Assembly: GCA_017439715.1 (NCBI GenBank)
Contig: JAFSIR010000014.1
Coordinates: 1 to 39,169, forward strand
Direction: 5' to 3'
DNA: 39,169 bases
Origin: Clostridia bacterium
Lineage (GTDB): Bacteria; Bacillota; Clostridia; Christensenellales; QAND01
A program made the translations under genes and the position numbers. The notes under the pieces were generated by a model. That model did not search any database. It worked only from the letters and a program-made list of their open reading frames with translations, and was not told where the DNA came from. Shown here in pieces: positions 32,138 to 39,169 of this stretch (position 1 is the stretch's first letter; each line of letters starts with the position of its first letter).

Positions 32138-33622
32138 CTAACATCCGAACTGCGGATCGGCCAGTTTTTCCAGCACGGCGTTTTTCATTGTATCCGGTGT
32201 TACCACACCCGTATGCAGCACCGGCATGCGCCAGAGCATTTCAATCGCTTCCGGCGCCGGCCGCCCGCTCGCTTCGGAAAGCAGCATGCCGTCACAGCCA
32301 TCGCCCTGCGGGGTCACACCCAGCGGTGCAAGCACGCTGGCAGCAAACTTGAAGGGGCTTGCCGTGCACAGCACCACTGTTTGCCCTGAAAGTGCGCCCT
32401 CGCGGCACAGATTTTCATACACCGCATAGCCCACCGCAGAATGCGGATCGATTAGGCAATTGTTTTGGGCAAACACCTGGCCAATCTTCTGCTTGGCTTC
32501 CTCATCGCTCGTCCAGCCCCAGCAGAATTCTTCATCCAGTCCGGCCTTTACCTGTTCGGACACGGTGAAATCCTCGCCGCGTTTTTGCTGTTCCATCCAC
32601 GCACTCACCTGCGCAGCATCGTTCCCGCTCAGGTGATACAGCAACCGCTCCAAATTGCTCGACACCAGAATATCCATGCTGGGTGAAATGGTTTGGTGCA
32701 GCGAAAGGCCTGCGCGATACACGCCCGTTTTCACAAATTCATACAGCACGTTGTTGCTGTTGGAGGCGCCCACCAGTTTGCCCACGGGCAAGCCCATATG
32801 TTTGGCATACCAGCCGGCCAGAATGTTGCCGAAGTTCCCCGTCGGCACAACAAAGTTCACCGGCTCGCCGAACTTGATCCGCCCGCGCCGGCAAAGCTGG
32901 GCATAGCTGTAAAAATAATAGGCGATCTGCGGCACCAAACGGCCGATGTTGATGCTGTTGGCGCTGGAAATGCCATAGCCCGCCTCGGCAACAGCCGCGC
33001 GGAAATCGGCATCGTTCATCAGGTTTTTCACGCCGCGCTGGCAATCATCAAAATCACCCTGAACGGCATACACCGCCACGTTTTTTCCAACGCTCGTCTG
33101 CATCTGCCGCTTCTGCGCAGGCGAAACGCCGTTTTCCGGATAGAACACAACAATGGCTGTATCCGGTTTATCGCTAAAGCCCATCAGCGCGGCCTTGCCC
33201 GTGTCACCGGAGGTGGCCACAAGGATCAGCGTGCGCTGTTCCCCTGCCTGTGCCCGCGCCATCAGCAAGGGCAGCATCTGCAGCGCCACATCTTTAAATG
33301 CCAGCGTAGGCCCGCGGTCAAGATACAGCAGGTTTGCTTTATCGTTCACCGTTTCCAGCGGCAGCACATCTTGCGCGGAAAAAGAGCAATAGGCCGTTTC
33401 TGCCATGGTAAGGCAGTCGGCCTGTGGAATCTGATCAAAATACGCATGGATCACAGTCGCCGAGATCTCTGTGAACGACTGGCCAGCCATTTGCTCTATT
33501 GTTTCGCCGGAAAACTGCGGGATCCGGCGCGGCACAAACAAGCCGCCGTCCGGCGCCAGGCCGCACAGCACTGCATCCAGCGGGCGGGAGGATGCTCCTC
33601 CCCGGGTGGAGACCAATTCCAT
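32138..33622 (-). CDS. thrC: Threonine synthase
   Basis: The 494-residue PLP enzyme converts O-phosphohomoserine to threonine. It begins MELVSTRGG, as family members do, has the PLP-binding lysine K110 in LAFKDVALQ, then VATSGDTGKAALMGF (phosphate-binding loop) and VPTGNFGNILAGWYAK. The length fits the bacterial class of about 490. I use the ATG at 33622, four bases after the stop of the P-loop gene, with a purine-rich AGGGAAAGG inside that gene's end; the spacing is long, so a TTG upstream at residue minus 4 cannot be excluded. It is followed by trpS. Confidence 0.95.
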   Translation of the reverse strand: MELVSTRGGASSRPLDAVLCGLAPDGGLFVPRRIPQFSGETIEQMAGQSFTEISATVIHAYFDQIPQADCLTMAETAYCSFSAQDVLPLETVNDKANLLYLDRGPTLAFKDVALQMLPLLMARAQAGEQRTLILVATSGDTGKAALMGFSDKPDTAIVVFYPENGVSPAQKRQMQTSVGKNVAVYAVQGDFDDCQRGVKNLMNDADFRAAVAEAGYGISSANSINIGRLVPQIAYYFYSYAQLCRRGRIKFGEPVNFVVPTGNFGNILAGWYAKHMGLPVGKLVGASNSNNVLYEFVKTGVYRAGLSLHQTISPSMDILVSSNLERLLYHLSGNDAAQVSAWMEQQKRGEDFTVSEQVKAGLDEEFCWGWTSDEEAKQKIGQVFAQNNCLIDPHSAVGYAVYENLCREGALSGQTVVLCTASPFKFAASVLAPLGVTPQGDGCDGMLLSEASGRPAPEAIEMLWRMPVLHTGVVTPDTMKNAVLEKLADPQFGC

Positions 33623-33626
33623 GGGA

Positions 33627-34040
33627 TCAAACAAGCCTTTCCCTGAAATAGGCAGGCAATGTTTCCGTATCAGCAGACACGGAAACGATGATCTGCACAT
33701 CAAACGGTTCCAGCACACTGTCAAGGCGGCACAAGAATTCTTCCTGTGCAGCAGGATTATTGGTTTTCAGGATGCGCAGGAAATGGTCGATAAACACCGT
33801 TTTGATATCATAATCGCCCGCGAGCAGGCCGGCCAAAAAGCCCAGCAGCCGCTCCTGAGAATCGATCTGATATTCGCCAACATTGATAAACCGGATCGAC
33901 CGGTGAATATCAAACATCCGTTCTGCCGTATCATCAATAAACACAACGTGTCCGGCGGCCTGCTCAATGCATTCATTTGCCATAGACACCATGTGTTTGG
34001 TTTTTCCGCTACCTTTGATCCCGCATACAAACTGAATCAT
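33627..34040 (-). CDS. P-loop ATP-binding protein of unknown function (137 residues)
   Basis: The protein has a Walker A motif GIKGSGKT (residues 7-14) and a Walker B-like VFID at 82-85, so it should bind ATP or GTP. It is too short for PilT, although relatives in clostridia are often annotated as twitching motility or PilT-like; that label is not supported here. A conserved-looking FIDD follows the first strand (about 34-37), and the C terminus has VQIIVSVSADTE. Cytoplasmic, no membrane segment. GGGAGGTG precedes the ATG. It ends four bases before thrC, so it is in that operon. Function unknown. Confidence 0.8.
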   Translation of the reverse strand: MIQFVCGIKGSGKTKHMVSMANECIEQAAGHVVFIDDTAERMFDIHRSIRFINVGEYQIDSQERLLGFLAGLLAGDYDIKTVFIDHFLRILKTNNPAAQEEFLCRLDSVLEPFDVQIIVSVSADTETLPAYFRERLV

Positions 34041-34072
34041 CGGTCACACCTCCCAGTTTTTACTGTGTATTC

Positions 34073-34078
34073 ATTATA
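34073..34078 (-). promoter_or_regulatory. -10 box of the P-loop/thrC/trpS operon promoter
   Basis: A perfect TATAAT on the minus strand (plus 34073-34078) lies about 35 bases before the P-loop start. No good -35 box is present, so strength or an activator is unclear. The rest of the gap 34041-34145 shows no clear terminator for the upstream synthase gene. Confidence 0.45.
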
Positions 34079-34145
34079 CTTCATTCGCCCGCGTTCCGCA
34101 TAGCCCCAAATCACGTTTTTTGGCTCCGAACAACTGGCAAAGCTC

Positions 34146-35540
34146 TTATTTGGCAAGGTTTGCTTCCAGCTTCAGATACACTTGCTCGTCCGCTTCTTTG
34201 AGCAGGCTGCGCAGCTCTGCATCCGTCATCACACTGTTGCGGCCTTTGGCATACAGCGCATCCACCTTTTCGCGCACGGCGGTCACAAACGGGGCCCGCT
34301 TATCCACCGCGTCGGCGCCGGAAAGCCGATAAAACCCGTTGATCCAATAGGCCACGCCCGCCGAACCGCTCGTTGCATCCACAGCCACCATCGCCGGGCG
34401 GTTCAGGATACGCGCCGTGTCAAAAATATTGTAGATCTCTTCATCCTTAAGCAGTCCATCAGCGTGCACGCCGGCCCGCGTGGTGTTGAACCAGCGGCCT
34501 ACAAACGGCGTGCGAGGCGGCACCTCGATGCCCATCTCTTTTTCAAAATACTCGGCCAGCTCCGTGATCACCGTCAGGTCCATGCCATCTTCCGTGCCGC
34601 GCAGCGAAGCATATTCAATCGCCATCGCTTCAAGCGGGCAGTTCCCCGTGCGCTCGCCGATGCCCAGCACCGCGCAGTTGACCCCGCTGCACCCATACAG
34701 CCACGCCGTGGCCGCATTGGTAACCACTTTATAAAAATCGTTATGCCCGTGCCATTCCAGCTGCTCGCTGGGCACGCCGGCATAATGCCGCAAACCGTAA
34801 ATAATGCCGCCCACACTGCGCGGCAGCGAGGCACCCGGATAGCTTATGCCGTATCCCATCGTGTCGCACACACGAATCTTGATGGGAATGCCGCTTTCCC
34901 GGCTCAGATCCATCAATTCCGTGGCAAACGGCACAACAAAGCCATAGAAATCGGCCCGCGTCGTATCTTCAAAATGGCAGCGAGGCACGATGCCCTGGCT
35001 CAGCGCGCTTTTCACAATGCCCAGATACCGGTCCATCGCCTGCGCGCGCGTCATATTCATTTTTTTGAAAATGTGATAGTCCGAGCAGGACACCAGAATG
35101 CCCGTTTCCCTGGCGCCAACGGCCTTAACAAGCTCAAAATCCTTTTCATTGGCGCGGATCCACGTTGTGATCTCGGGGAATCTCAGCCCCGTGTTGCGGC
35201 ACGCTTCCAGCGCTTCCCTGTCCCGATCGGTATAAAGAAAAAACTCGCTCTGCCGCACAATGCCGTTTGGCCCGGACAGGCGGCTGAGCAGCTTGTAAAT
35301 GTGCAGGATCTGTTCCACCGTGTATGGGCTGCCGGACTGCTGCCCGTCGCGGAACGTGGTGTCCGTGATCCAGATCTGCTCCGGCATATGCTGAGGAACC
35401 AGCCGATGGTTGAATGACACCTTCGGCACATGCTCATAGTCGAACAGCTCGCGGTACAGCTTCGGCTCCGCCACGTCCTGCAATTTATATCGGTATTCGT
35501 TTTCTTCCAATAGCTGCGAACGTTGGTCTTTCTCCAGCAT
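34146..35540 (-). CDS. DRE-TIM metallolyase: isopropylmalate/homocitrate/Re-citrate synthase-like
   Basis: The 464-residue protein condenses acetyl-CoA with a 2-oxo acid. The barrel has TDTTFRDGQQ (R64-D65 catalytic Arg and metal Asp), the metal histidines H264 and H266 with N267 (EWHGHNDF), and GIGERTGN (about 293-300), all family hallmarks. It lacks the long C-terminal regulatory domain of leucine-sensitive isopropylmalate synthase. The N terminus (VAEPKLYRELFDYEHVPK) and WIRANEKDFEL resemble what I recall of clostridial Re-citrate synthases, but this recall is unverified. The gene starts ten bases after the aspartate-type aminotransferase with GAGGTG before it. I cannot decide the keto acid; other options are homocitrate or isopropylmalate synthase. 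Confidence 0.85.
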   Translation of the reverse strand: MLEKDQRSQLLEENEYRYKLQDVAEPKLYRELFDYEHVPKVSFNHRLVPQHMPEQIWITDTTFRDGQQSGSPYTVEQILHIYKLLSRLSGPNGIVRQSEFFLYTDRDREALEACRNTGLRFPEITTWIRANEKDFELVKAVGARETGILVSCSDYHIFKKMNMTRAQAMDRYLGIVKSALSQGIVPRCHFEDTTRADFYGFVVPFATELMDLSRESGIPIKIRVCDTMGYGISYPGASLPRSVGGIIYGLRHYAGVPSEQLEWHGHNDFYKVVTNAATAWLYGCSGVNCAVLGIGERTGNCPLEAMAIEYASLRGTEDGMDLTVITELAEYFEKEMGIEVPPRTPFVGRWFNTTRAGVHADGLLKDEEIYNIFDTARILNRPAMVAVDATSGSAGVAYWINGFYRLSGADAVDKRAPFVTAVREKVDALYAKGRNSVMTDAELRSLLKEADEQVYLKLEANLAK

Positions 35541-35550
35541 TCATATCACC

Positions 35551-36747
35551 TCACTGTAAAGATTCAATAAACCGCTGCAGCCGGTCCATCCCTTCCTGCA
35601 GCGCTTCAGACGGCAGCGCATACGAAAAGCGGATCATGCCCGGGGCAAAAAATGCATCGCCCGGCACAACGGCCACATGGGCCTGTTCCAACAGCGCCTC
35701 TGTAAAGGCAAAGCTGTCTGTCAGCACGCGGCCGCCCGCTGTTTTTCCCAGCATGGCGCTGATATCCGCCATAATATAAAACGCGCCCTGCGGAGTTAGG
35801 CACTCGATCAGCGGCATTTGCGCGATCCGCGCGGCCATGTCGCGCCGGCGCTGGTCAAACGCAGCCACCATTTCATGCAGCGTGTCCTGCGGCCCATCCA
35901 GCGCGGCAATGGATGCCGCCTGCGCCACGGAGTTCACGTTGCCCGTGGCATGGCTTTGCCACGCGCCCATCTTTTTGGCCACCTGCGGCGGCATGGCCGC
36001 GTATCCCACGCGCCAGCCGGTCATGGAATAACTCTTGGACAGGCCGTTTACCAGAATTGTGCGGTTATACGCATCCTCGCTGATCGACGGCAGCGCCGGG
36101 GCCTGCAGCCCGTCATACATAAATTCTTCATAGATCTCGTCTGCAATCAGATAAAGATCATATTTTTCCGCGATCGCCGCCAGGGCACGCAAAGTGTCTT
36201 CTTCCAGCACCTGGCCGCAGGGATTGTCAGGGTTATTGATCAGAATCGCCTTTGTTTTTTCCGTTACGGCGCGTTCCACCGCATTAACATCCAGCCGGAA
36301 GCCGTCTTCCCGCCGGCGCGGCACGAGCACAGGCTCTCCGCCGGACATGCGGATCAATTCCGTATAGCTGACCCAGCACGGCGCAGGCAGGATCACCTGA
36401 TCGCCTTCATCCAGCAGCATGCAGAACGCGTTGTGCAGCGCCTGTTTGGCGCCGTTGGTGATCACGATCTGCTCAGGCCGATAAGTCAGCCCGTTGCGGC
36501 GCAGCAGCTTGCGGCACACCGCCTCCTTCAGCTGGGCCGTGCCGCCGGCCGGGGTGTATTTGGTTTGCCCCTTGGCCATTGCCTCTTCGGCTGCGGCGCA
36601 AATATGTGCCGGCGTCGGATAATCGGGTTCGCCCGCCCCAAAGCTGATCACATCCACGCCGGCCGCCTTCATGGCTTTGGCTTTGGCGTCGATCTCCAGG
36701 GTCATGGATCCGGTCACTTGCTGCGCGCGTTTGGACAATGCTTTCAT
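35551..36747 (-). CDS. Pyridoxal-phosphate aminotransferase, aspartate type
   Basis: The 398-residue fold-type I enzyme has the PLP lysine K238 in NGLSKSYSMTGWRVGY, D203 in IADEIYEEFMYD, and the substrate-binding NNPDNPCG (residues 171-178; the usual form is NNPxNPTG). It most resembles bacterial Igamma-type aspartate aminotransferases (AspB/AspC group, about 395 residues) that convert oxaloacetate and glutamate to aspartate and 2-oxoglutarate. It heads an operon with the DRE-TIM synthase and has a strong promoter. The ATG has GGAGG upstream. Exact amino acid specificity is not shown by sequence. Confidence 0.9.
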   Translation of the reverse strand: MKALSKRAQQVTGSMTLEIDAKAKAMKAAGVDVISFGAGEPDYPTPAHICAAAEEAMAKGQTKYTPAGGTAQLKEAVCRKLLRRNGLTYRPEQIVITNGAKQALHNAFCMLLDEGDQVILPAPCWVSYTELIRMSGGEPVLVPRRREDGFRLDVNAVERAVTEKTKAILINNPDNPCGQVLEEDTLRALAAIAEKYDLYLIADEIYEEFMYDGLQAPALPSISEDAYNRTILVNGLSKSYSMTGWRVGYAAMPPQVAKKMGAWQSHATGNVNSVAQAASIAALDGPQDTLHEMVAAFDQRRRDMAARIAQMPLIECLTPQGAFYIMADISAMLGKTAGGRVLTDSFAFTEALLEQAHVAVVPGDAFFAPGMIRFSYALPSEALQEGMDRLQRFIESLQ

Positions 36748-36785
36748 ATCCGATTCCTCCGGCTAAACTGCGTGTATTTAGATTA

Positions 36786-36815
36786 AATATATCAATAAAA
36801 TCGCGGTATAGTCAA
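36786..36815 (-). promoter_or_regulatory. Sigma-A promoter for the aminotransferase operon
   Basis: On the minus strand TTGACT (plus 36810-36815, 5 of 6) and TATATT (plus 36786-36791) are 18 bases apart, giving a leader of about 32 nt. A short inverted repeat AAGCA-TATG-TGCTT (36814-36827) overlaps its upstream edge and lies beside the divergent promoter. Confidence 0.7.
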
Positions 36816-36839
36816 GCATATGTGCTTATAAAGTCTCGC

Positions 36840-36868
36840 TTTTCATGTATATGTGCGCGTGCTATAAT
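36840..36868 (+). promoter_or_regulatory. Extended -10 promoter for the PiT phosphate transporter leader
   Basis: TATAAT (36863-36868) has TG one base upstream (36860-36861), and TTTTCA (36840-36845) sits exactly 17 bases away. Transcription would begin near 36875, about 250 bases before the PiT start codon. Confidence 0.65.
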
Positions 36869-36874
36869 CTATCC

Positions 36875-37126
36875 GGTTAAAGAGATAAGTGCAAAATATG
36901 CCGCATGCCATGCGGATCAAATCCGTGGAGGGGGGCATGCTAAGTGGGAAGGCATATTAGCGCCGTACACGCCTGCTGGGCTGATCGGATGCTGTTGATA
37001 TAATATTCGATTTAGGTCTGCATCGGTGGGCATGATTGTTTTGGAAATCACGGCGCGCGGAGCAGGCTTTTTATTTTGGCTGTGCGTCCCCGCGTTCCGA
37101 TTTAATCATTATGTGGGAGGAAAAGT
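36875..37126 (+). ncRNA. Structured 5-prime leader upstream of PiT, possible orphan riboswitch or attenuator
   Basis: Within this 252-base leader, ATATGCC (36896-36902) pairs with GGCATAT (36951-36957); inside it GCATGCC (36903-36909) pairs with GGCATGC (36934-36940); and CGGAT (36913-36917) pairs with ATCCG (36921-36925) around CAA. Further on, GCCTGCT (36971-36977) pairs with AGCAGGC (37061-37067), directly followed by TTTTTATTTT, like a terminator stem on a U tract, and a small TGATT/AATCA hairpin lies inside this span. I do not recognise a known riboswitch class. A tiny open frame with a strong ribosome site lies at 36937-36960. The PiT gene itself has GGGAGG before its ATG. Confidence 0.45.
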
Positions 37127-38179
37127 ATGACAATTTCTTTAGGCGATTTTATCAGCCAGCTGTTCTCCAACCCCATTTTGCTGATCACCGTTGGCCTTAC
37201 GCTGGGCGTGATCCTCGTAAACGGATGGACAGATGCACCCAATGCGATCGCCACTTGCGTGTCGACCCGCGCCATGCATCCCCGGGCTGCGATCCTGATG
37301 GCAGCACTGTTCAACTTTTTAGGCGTGCTTGTGATGACTGCGATCAACGCCAAAGTTGCGGAAACGATCTATAAAATGGTCAATTTCGGCGGCAATTCGG
37401 GTGATGCTCTGGTTGCTCTTTGCGCGGCGATGGTGGCCATTGTTACCTGGGCCACCGCGGCCTGGGCATTCGGCATCCCCACCAGCGAAAGCCACGCGCT
37501 GATTGCCGGGCTGAGCGGCGCTGCCATTGCCCTGCAGGGTGGCCTCGGCGGCATCAACGGCGCGGAATGGATCAAGGTTGTGTACGGCATTGTGATCTCC
37601 ACGGTGCTCGGATTCGGCCTTGGTTGGGGCACCAGCAAGATCACCACAGCGATCTGCCGGAACATGGACCGCCGAAAAACAAACCCCTTCTTTGCCAAAG
37701 CGCAGATTGCCGGGGCAGCGGCCATGGCCTTTATGCACGGCGCTCAGGACGGGCAGAAATTTATGGGCGTGTTCATGCTGGGCGTGTTCCTTGCAAACGG
37801 ACAAGCCAATGTAACCACGTTTGTGATCCCCATTTGGCTGATGATTCTCTGCTCCGCGGTTATGGCGCTGGGCACCTCCATCGGCGGGTACAAGATCATC
37901 AAATCCGTTGGGATGGACATGGTAAAACTGGAAAAATACCAGGGCTTTGCCGCTGATGCGGCGGCGGCCGGCTGCATCCTCGTTTCATCGCTCACGGGCC
38001 TGCCCGTAAGTACCACGCACACCAAAACCGTGTCTATCATGGGCGTTGGCGCTTCCAAGCGCATGAGCGCAGTTAACTGGGGCGTTGTGAAAGAAATGGT
38101 TCTTGCCTGGGTATTGACCTTCCCCTGCTGCGGGGCGGTTGGTTTCCTGATGGCCAAACTGTTTATGTTTATATTCTGA
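37127..38179 (+). CDS. PiT family inorganic phosphate transporter
   Basis: The 350-residue protein has about ten membrane helices with the two-repeat PiT signature: NGWTDAPNAIA in the first half (E. coli PitA-type NGxxDxxNAxA) and MHGAQDGQKFMGV in the second. The GIPTSESHALIAGLSGAAIA segment and VSTTHTKT near the end are further PiT landmarks. It imports phosphate (usually as a metal-phosphate complex) with a proton or Na+ gradient. The GTGGGAGG site fixes the ATG. It is followed after 28 bases by a DUF47 protein, the usual partner, and preceded by the structured leader. Confidence 0.93.
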   Translation: MTISLGDFISQLFSNPILLITVGLTLGVILVNGWTDAPNAIATCVSTRAMHPRAAILMAALFNFLGVLVMTAINAKVAETIYKMVNFGGNSGDALVALCAAMVAIVTWATAAWAFGIPTSESHALIAGLSGAAIALQGGLGGINGAEWIKVVYGIVISTVLGFGLGWGTSKITTAICRNMDRRKTNPFFAKAQIAGAAAMAFMHGAQDGQKFMGVFMLGVFLANGQANVTTFVIPIWLMILCSAVMALGTSIGGYKIIKSVGMDMVKLEKYQGFAADAAAAGCILVSSLTGLPVSTTHTKTVSIMGVGASKRMSAVNWGVVKEMVLAWVLTFPCCGAVGFLMAKLFMFIF

Positions 38180-38207
38180 TCCACGCAAATAAAGGAGAAA
38201 ATCAATT

Positions 38208-38831
38208 ATGGCTAAAAAACAAGATGTGTATTATTATGACAGCTTTGCCAACCTGATGGAGTTTGCCTGCCAGGCGAGTGCTTTCCTGCACGAAACGCTG
38301 GACAATTTTGTCAATGTGGACCTGCACGAACGCATGCTGGCCGTGCACGAGATTGAGCACAGCGCAGACCTGCTTCACCATCAGGTGCTCGCGCAGCTGG
38401 CCAAAGAGTTCCTGGCCCCCATCGAGCGCGAAGACATTGTTGACCTGCTCAACAAGATCGATACCGTGACCGACACCATCGAAGAGGTGCACCGCCGCCT
38501 GTATATGTATAACATCACCGAGATCCCCGAAGAAGCTGTTGTTTTTGCCAACCTGATCGCGCAGTGCTGCGAGCTTACCCGCAGCACGGTTGACGAGTTC
38601 CGCGATTTCCGCAAATCCAAGATCATCAACGAGTATATCGTGAAGGTCAATTCTCTGGAAGAAGAGGGCGACAAGGTGCATTACCAGGCGATCCGCGGCC
38701 TGTCCGTTTCCGGCAAAGACCCGCTGTATATCGCCACCTGGTACAGAATGTATGACTTCCTGGAAGAGTGCTGCGATGCCTGCGAGGATGTTACCGACAC
38801 CATCAACTCCGTGATGCTCAAAAACTCCTGA
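38208..38831 (+). CDS. DUF47 (PhoU-like) PiT accessory protein
   Basis: The 207-residue all-helical protein belongs to the DUF47/PitA-accessory family, related to PhoU. Visible features: YYYDSFANLMEFACQASAFLHETL at the N terminus, the HEIEHSADLLHHQVLAQLAKEFLAPIEREDI segment that carries the metal-binding E..D motifs of this fold, a second helical repeat (EEEGDKVHYQAI), and ACDACEDVTDTINSV near the end. DUF47 genes are often paired with PiT genes and thought to regulate transport. An AAGGAG site precedes the ATG. No signal or membrane segment. A terminator follows. Confidence 0.92.
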   Translation: MAKKQDVYYYDSFANLMEFACQASAFLHETLDNFVNVDLHERMLAVHEIEHSADLLHHQVLAQLAKEFLAPIEREDIVDLLNKIDTVTDTIEEVHRRLYMYNITEIPEEAVVFANLIAQCCELTRSTVDEFRDFRKSKIINEYIVKVNSLEEEGDKVHYQAIRGLSVSGKDPLYIATWYRMYDFLEECCDACEDVTDTINSVMLKNS

Positions 38832-38842
38832 TCCGAACAAAC

Positions 38843-38877
38843 AAAAACGGCGCCCGGAAAAGTCCGGCGCCGTTTTT
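38843..38877 (+). terminator. Terminator after the PiT/DUF47 operon
   Basis: AAAAACGGCGCC (38843-38854) pairs with GGCGCCGTTTTT (38866-38877); a GGA/TCC pair extends the stem with one bulged C. A T tract follows. Confidence 0.93.
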
Positions 38878-38883
38878 TAAACG

Positions 38884-38922
38884 AAAAAGCCGGCAGCCTG
38901 TTTGGCTGCCGGCCGTTTTTTT
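38884..38922. terminator. Second, bidirectional terminator before the minus-strand gene
   Basis: GCCGGCAGCC (38889-38898) pairs with GGCTGCCGGC (38904-38913) around TGTTT, flanked by AAAAA on the left and CGTTTTTTT on the right. It can end the minus-strand DUF6506-like gene and backs up the plus-strand terminator. Together with 38843-38877 it forms a tandem insulator. Confidence 0.92.
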
Positions 38923-39169
38923 AATGCCTGTGCGCATGCGCGCTGCGGAAAAACGCACCCGTTGCTTCTGCCTGGTCCGGTGGCGTTACCAAATACGACA
39001 CGGGCAGTTTGCCGCCCGTCGCTTCGATAATCTCCCGCGCTTTCGCTTCGCCAAACGCGCCGCAAAGCTCCAGCACGCCCACGCCGCGCTCAAGCATGGC
39101 GTTTGCTTCCTGCTTGGCTGCTTCCATGTCCGGCACCATCACCGTTTCAAACACCAGGTCTTCCGATTC
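38921..39169 (-). CDS. DUF6506-like protein, 5-prime end outside the window
   Basis: The open frame runs from a stop at 38921 through the right edge; the GTG at 39154 could start it, but the codons before it (ESEDL) are open and no ribosome site is visible, so I treat it as partial. The visible 82 residues include ANAMLERGVGVLELCGAFGEAKAREIIEATGGKLPVSYLVTPP, which I recall as the core of the small DUF6506 family: an ELCG.FG motif, then a Gly and a short C-terminal strand. The tail is His-rich (SAHAHRH), which could bind metal. Likely cytoplasmic; function unknown. Confidence 0.7.
   Translation of the reverse strand, partial: ESEDLVFETVMVPDMEAAKQEANAMLERGVGVLELCGAFGEAKAREIIEATGGKLPVSYLVTPPDQAEATGAFFRSAHAHRH

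Noticed and set aside
34182-35417. 411-codon plus-strand frame over the DRE-TIM synthase
   Set aside because: Antisense shadow of a gene with all its active site residues.
36738-36998. 86-codon plus-strand frame across the aminotransferase/PiT gap
   Set aside because: It starts inside the aminotransferase gene on the other strand, crosses the mapped promoter elements and has no ribosome site; the promoter and structured leader explain this region better.
1-39169. CRISPR array, tRNA, rRNA, insertion sequence or prophage
   Set aside because: No regularly spaced direct repeats, no tRNA cloverleaf in the gaps, and no transposase, integrase or structural phage gene was recognised.

Overview
The window looks like chromosomal core and near-core sequence from a moderately GC-rich, low-rank-uncertain member of Clostridia (Bacillota). 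Reasons: the gene order dnaX - ybaB - recR - bofA (bofA belongs to endospore-forming lineages), strong AGGAGG-type ribosome binding sites before almost every gene, frequent TTG starts, lipoprotein signal peptides, sigma-A style promoters, and small clostridial protein families (DegV, a 137-residue P-loop protein, DUF6440-like and DUF6506-like proteins). I see no phage, insertion sequence, CRISPR array, tRNA or rRNA.

Layout. 1-1331 (minus): two membrane transport genes, one of them cut by the window edge. 1603-4952 (plus): a lipoprotein and two paralogous mannitol-dehydrogenase-family enzymes, the second with its own promoter. 5008-9735 (minus): an EamA permease, then bofA, recR, ybaB, dnaX and a DegV fatty-acid-binding protein. 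9865-11657 (minus): a VOC protein and an M20 peptidase, divergent from a MATE exporter (plus) and a 59-residue small protein missed by length-limited ORF calling. 13557-15968 (minus): a complete polar amino acid ABC importer. 16248-19141 (minus): a split cobalamin-dependent methionine synthase (three-module catalytic protein plus a stand-alone activation-domain protein), divergent from metF (plus) and two tandem aldo/keto reductases carrying two [4Fe-4S] cluster motifs each. 22558-23505 (minus): a ROK sugar kinase. 23613-28586 (plus): a tightly overlapped FHA protein - FtsW/RodA - penicillin-binding protein - uvrC operon. 28712-30222 (plus): a class II aldolase and a lipoprotein. 30275-36747 (minus): an SDR, trpS, thrC, a P-loop protein, a DRE-TIM (isopropylmalate/homocitrate/Re-citrate type) synthase and an aspartate-type aminotransferase. 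37127-38831 (plus): a PiT phosphate transporter with its DUF47 partner, behind a structured leader of about 250 nt. 38921-end (minus): a partial DUF6506-like protein.

How the genes work together. MetH core, activation protein and MetF form one methyl-group unit: MetF makes 5-methyl-THF, MetH moves the methyl to homocysteine, the small protein presumably supports cobalamin reactivation. FHA, FtsW/RodA and the transpeptidase form a peptidoglycan synthesis module like that of actinobacteria but without the kinase and phosphatase. The aminotransferase, the DRE-TIM synthase and thrC suggest amino acid synthesis around oxaloacetate/aspartate. PiT and DUF47 form a phosphate uptake pair.

The most interesting unexplained signal is the leader in front of the PiT gene: an extended -10 promoter is followed by nested perfect helices, a tiny uORF, and a long-range helix that ends directly on a U-rich tract, the arrangement of an orphan riboswitch or attenuator. 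Other points of note are the split methionine synthase, the possible Re-citrate synthase, the Fe-S aldo/keto reductase pair beside metF, and several perfect palindromes at promoters.
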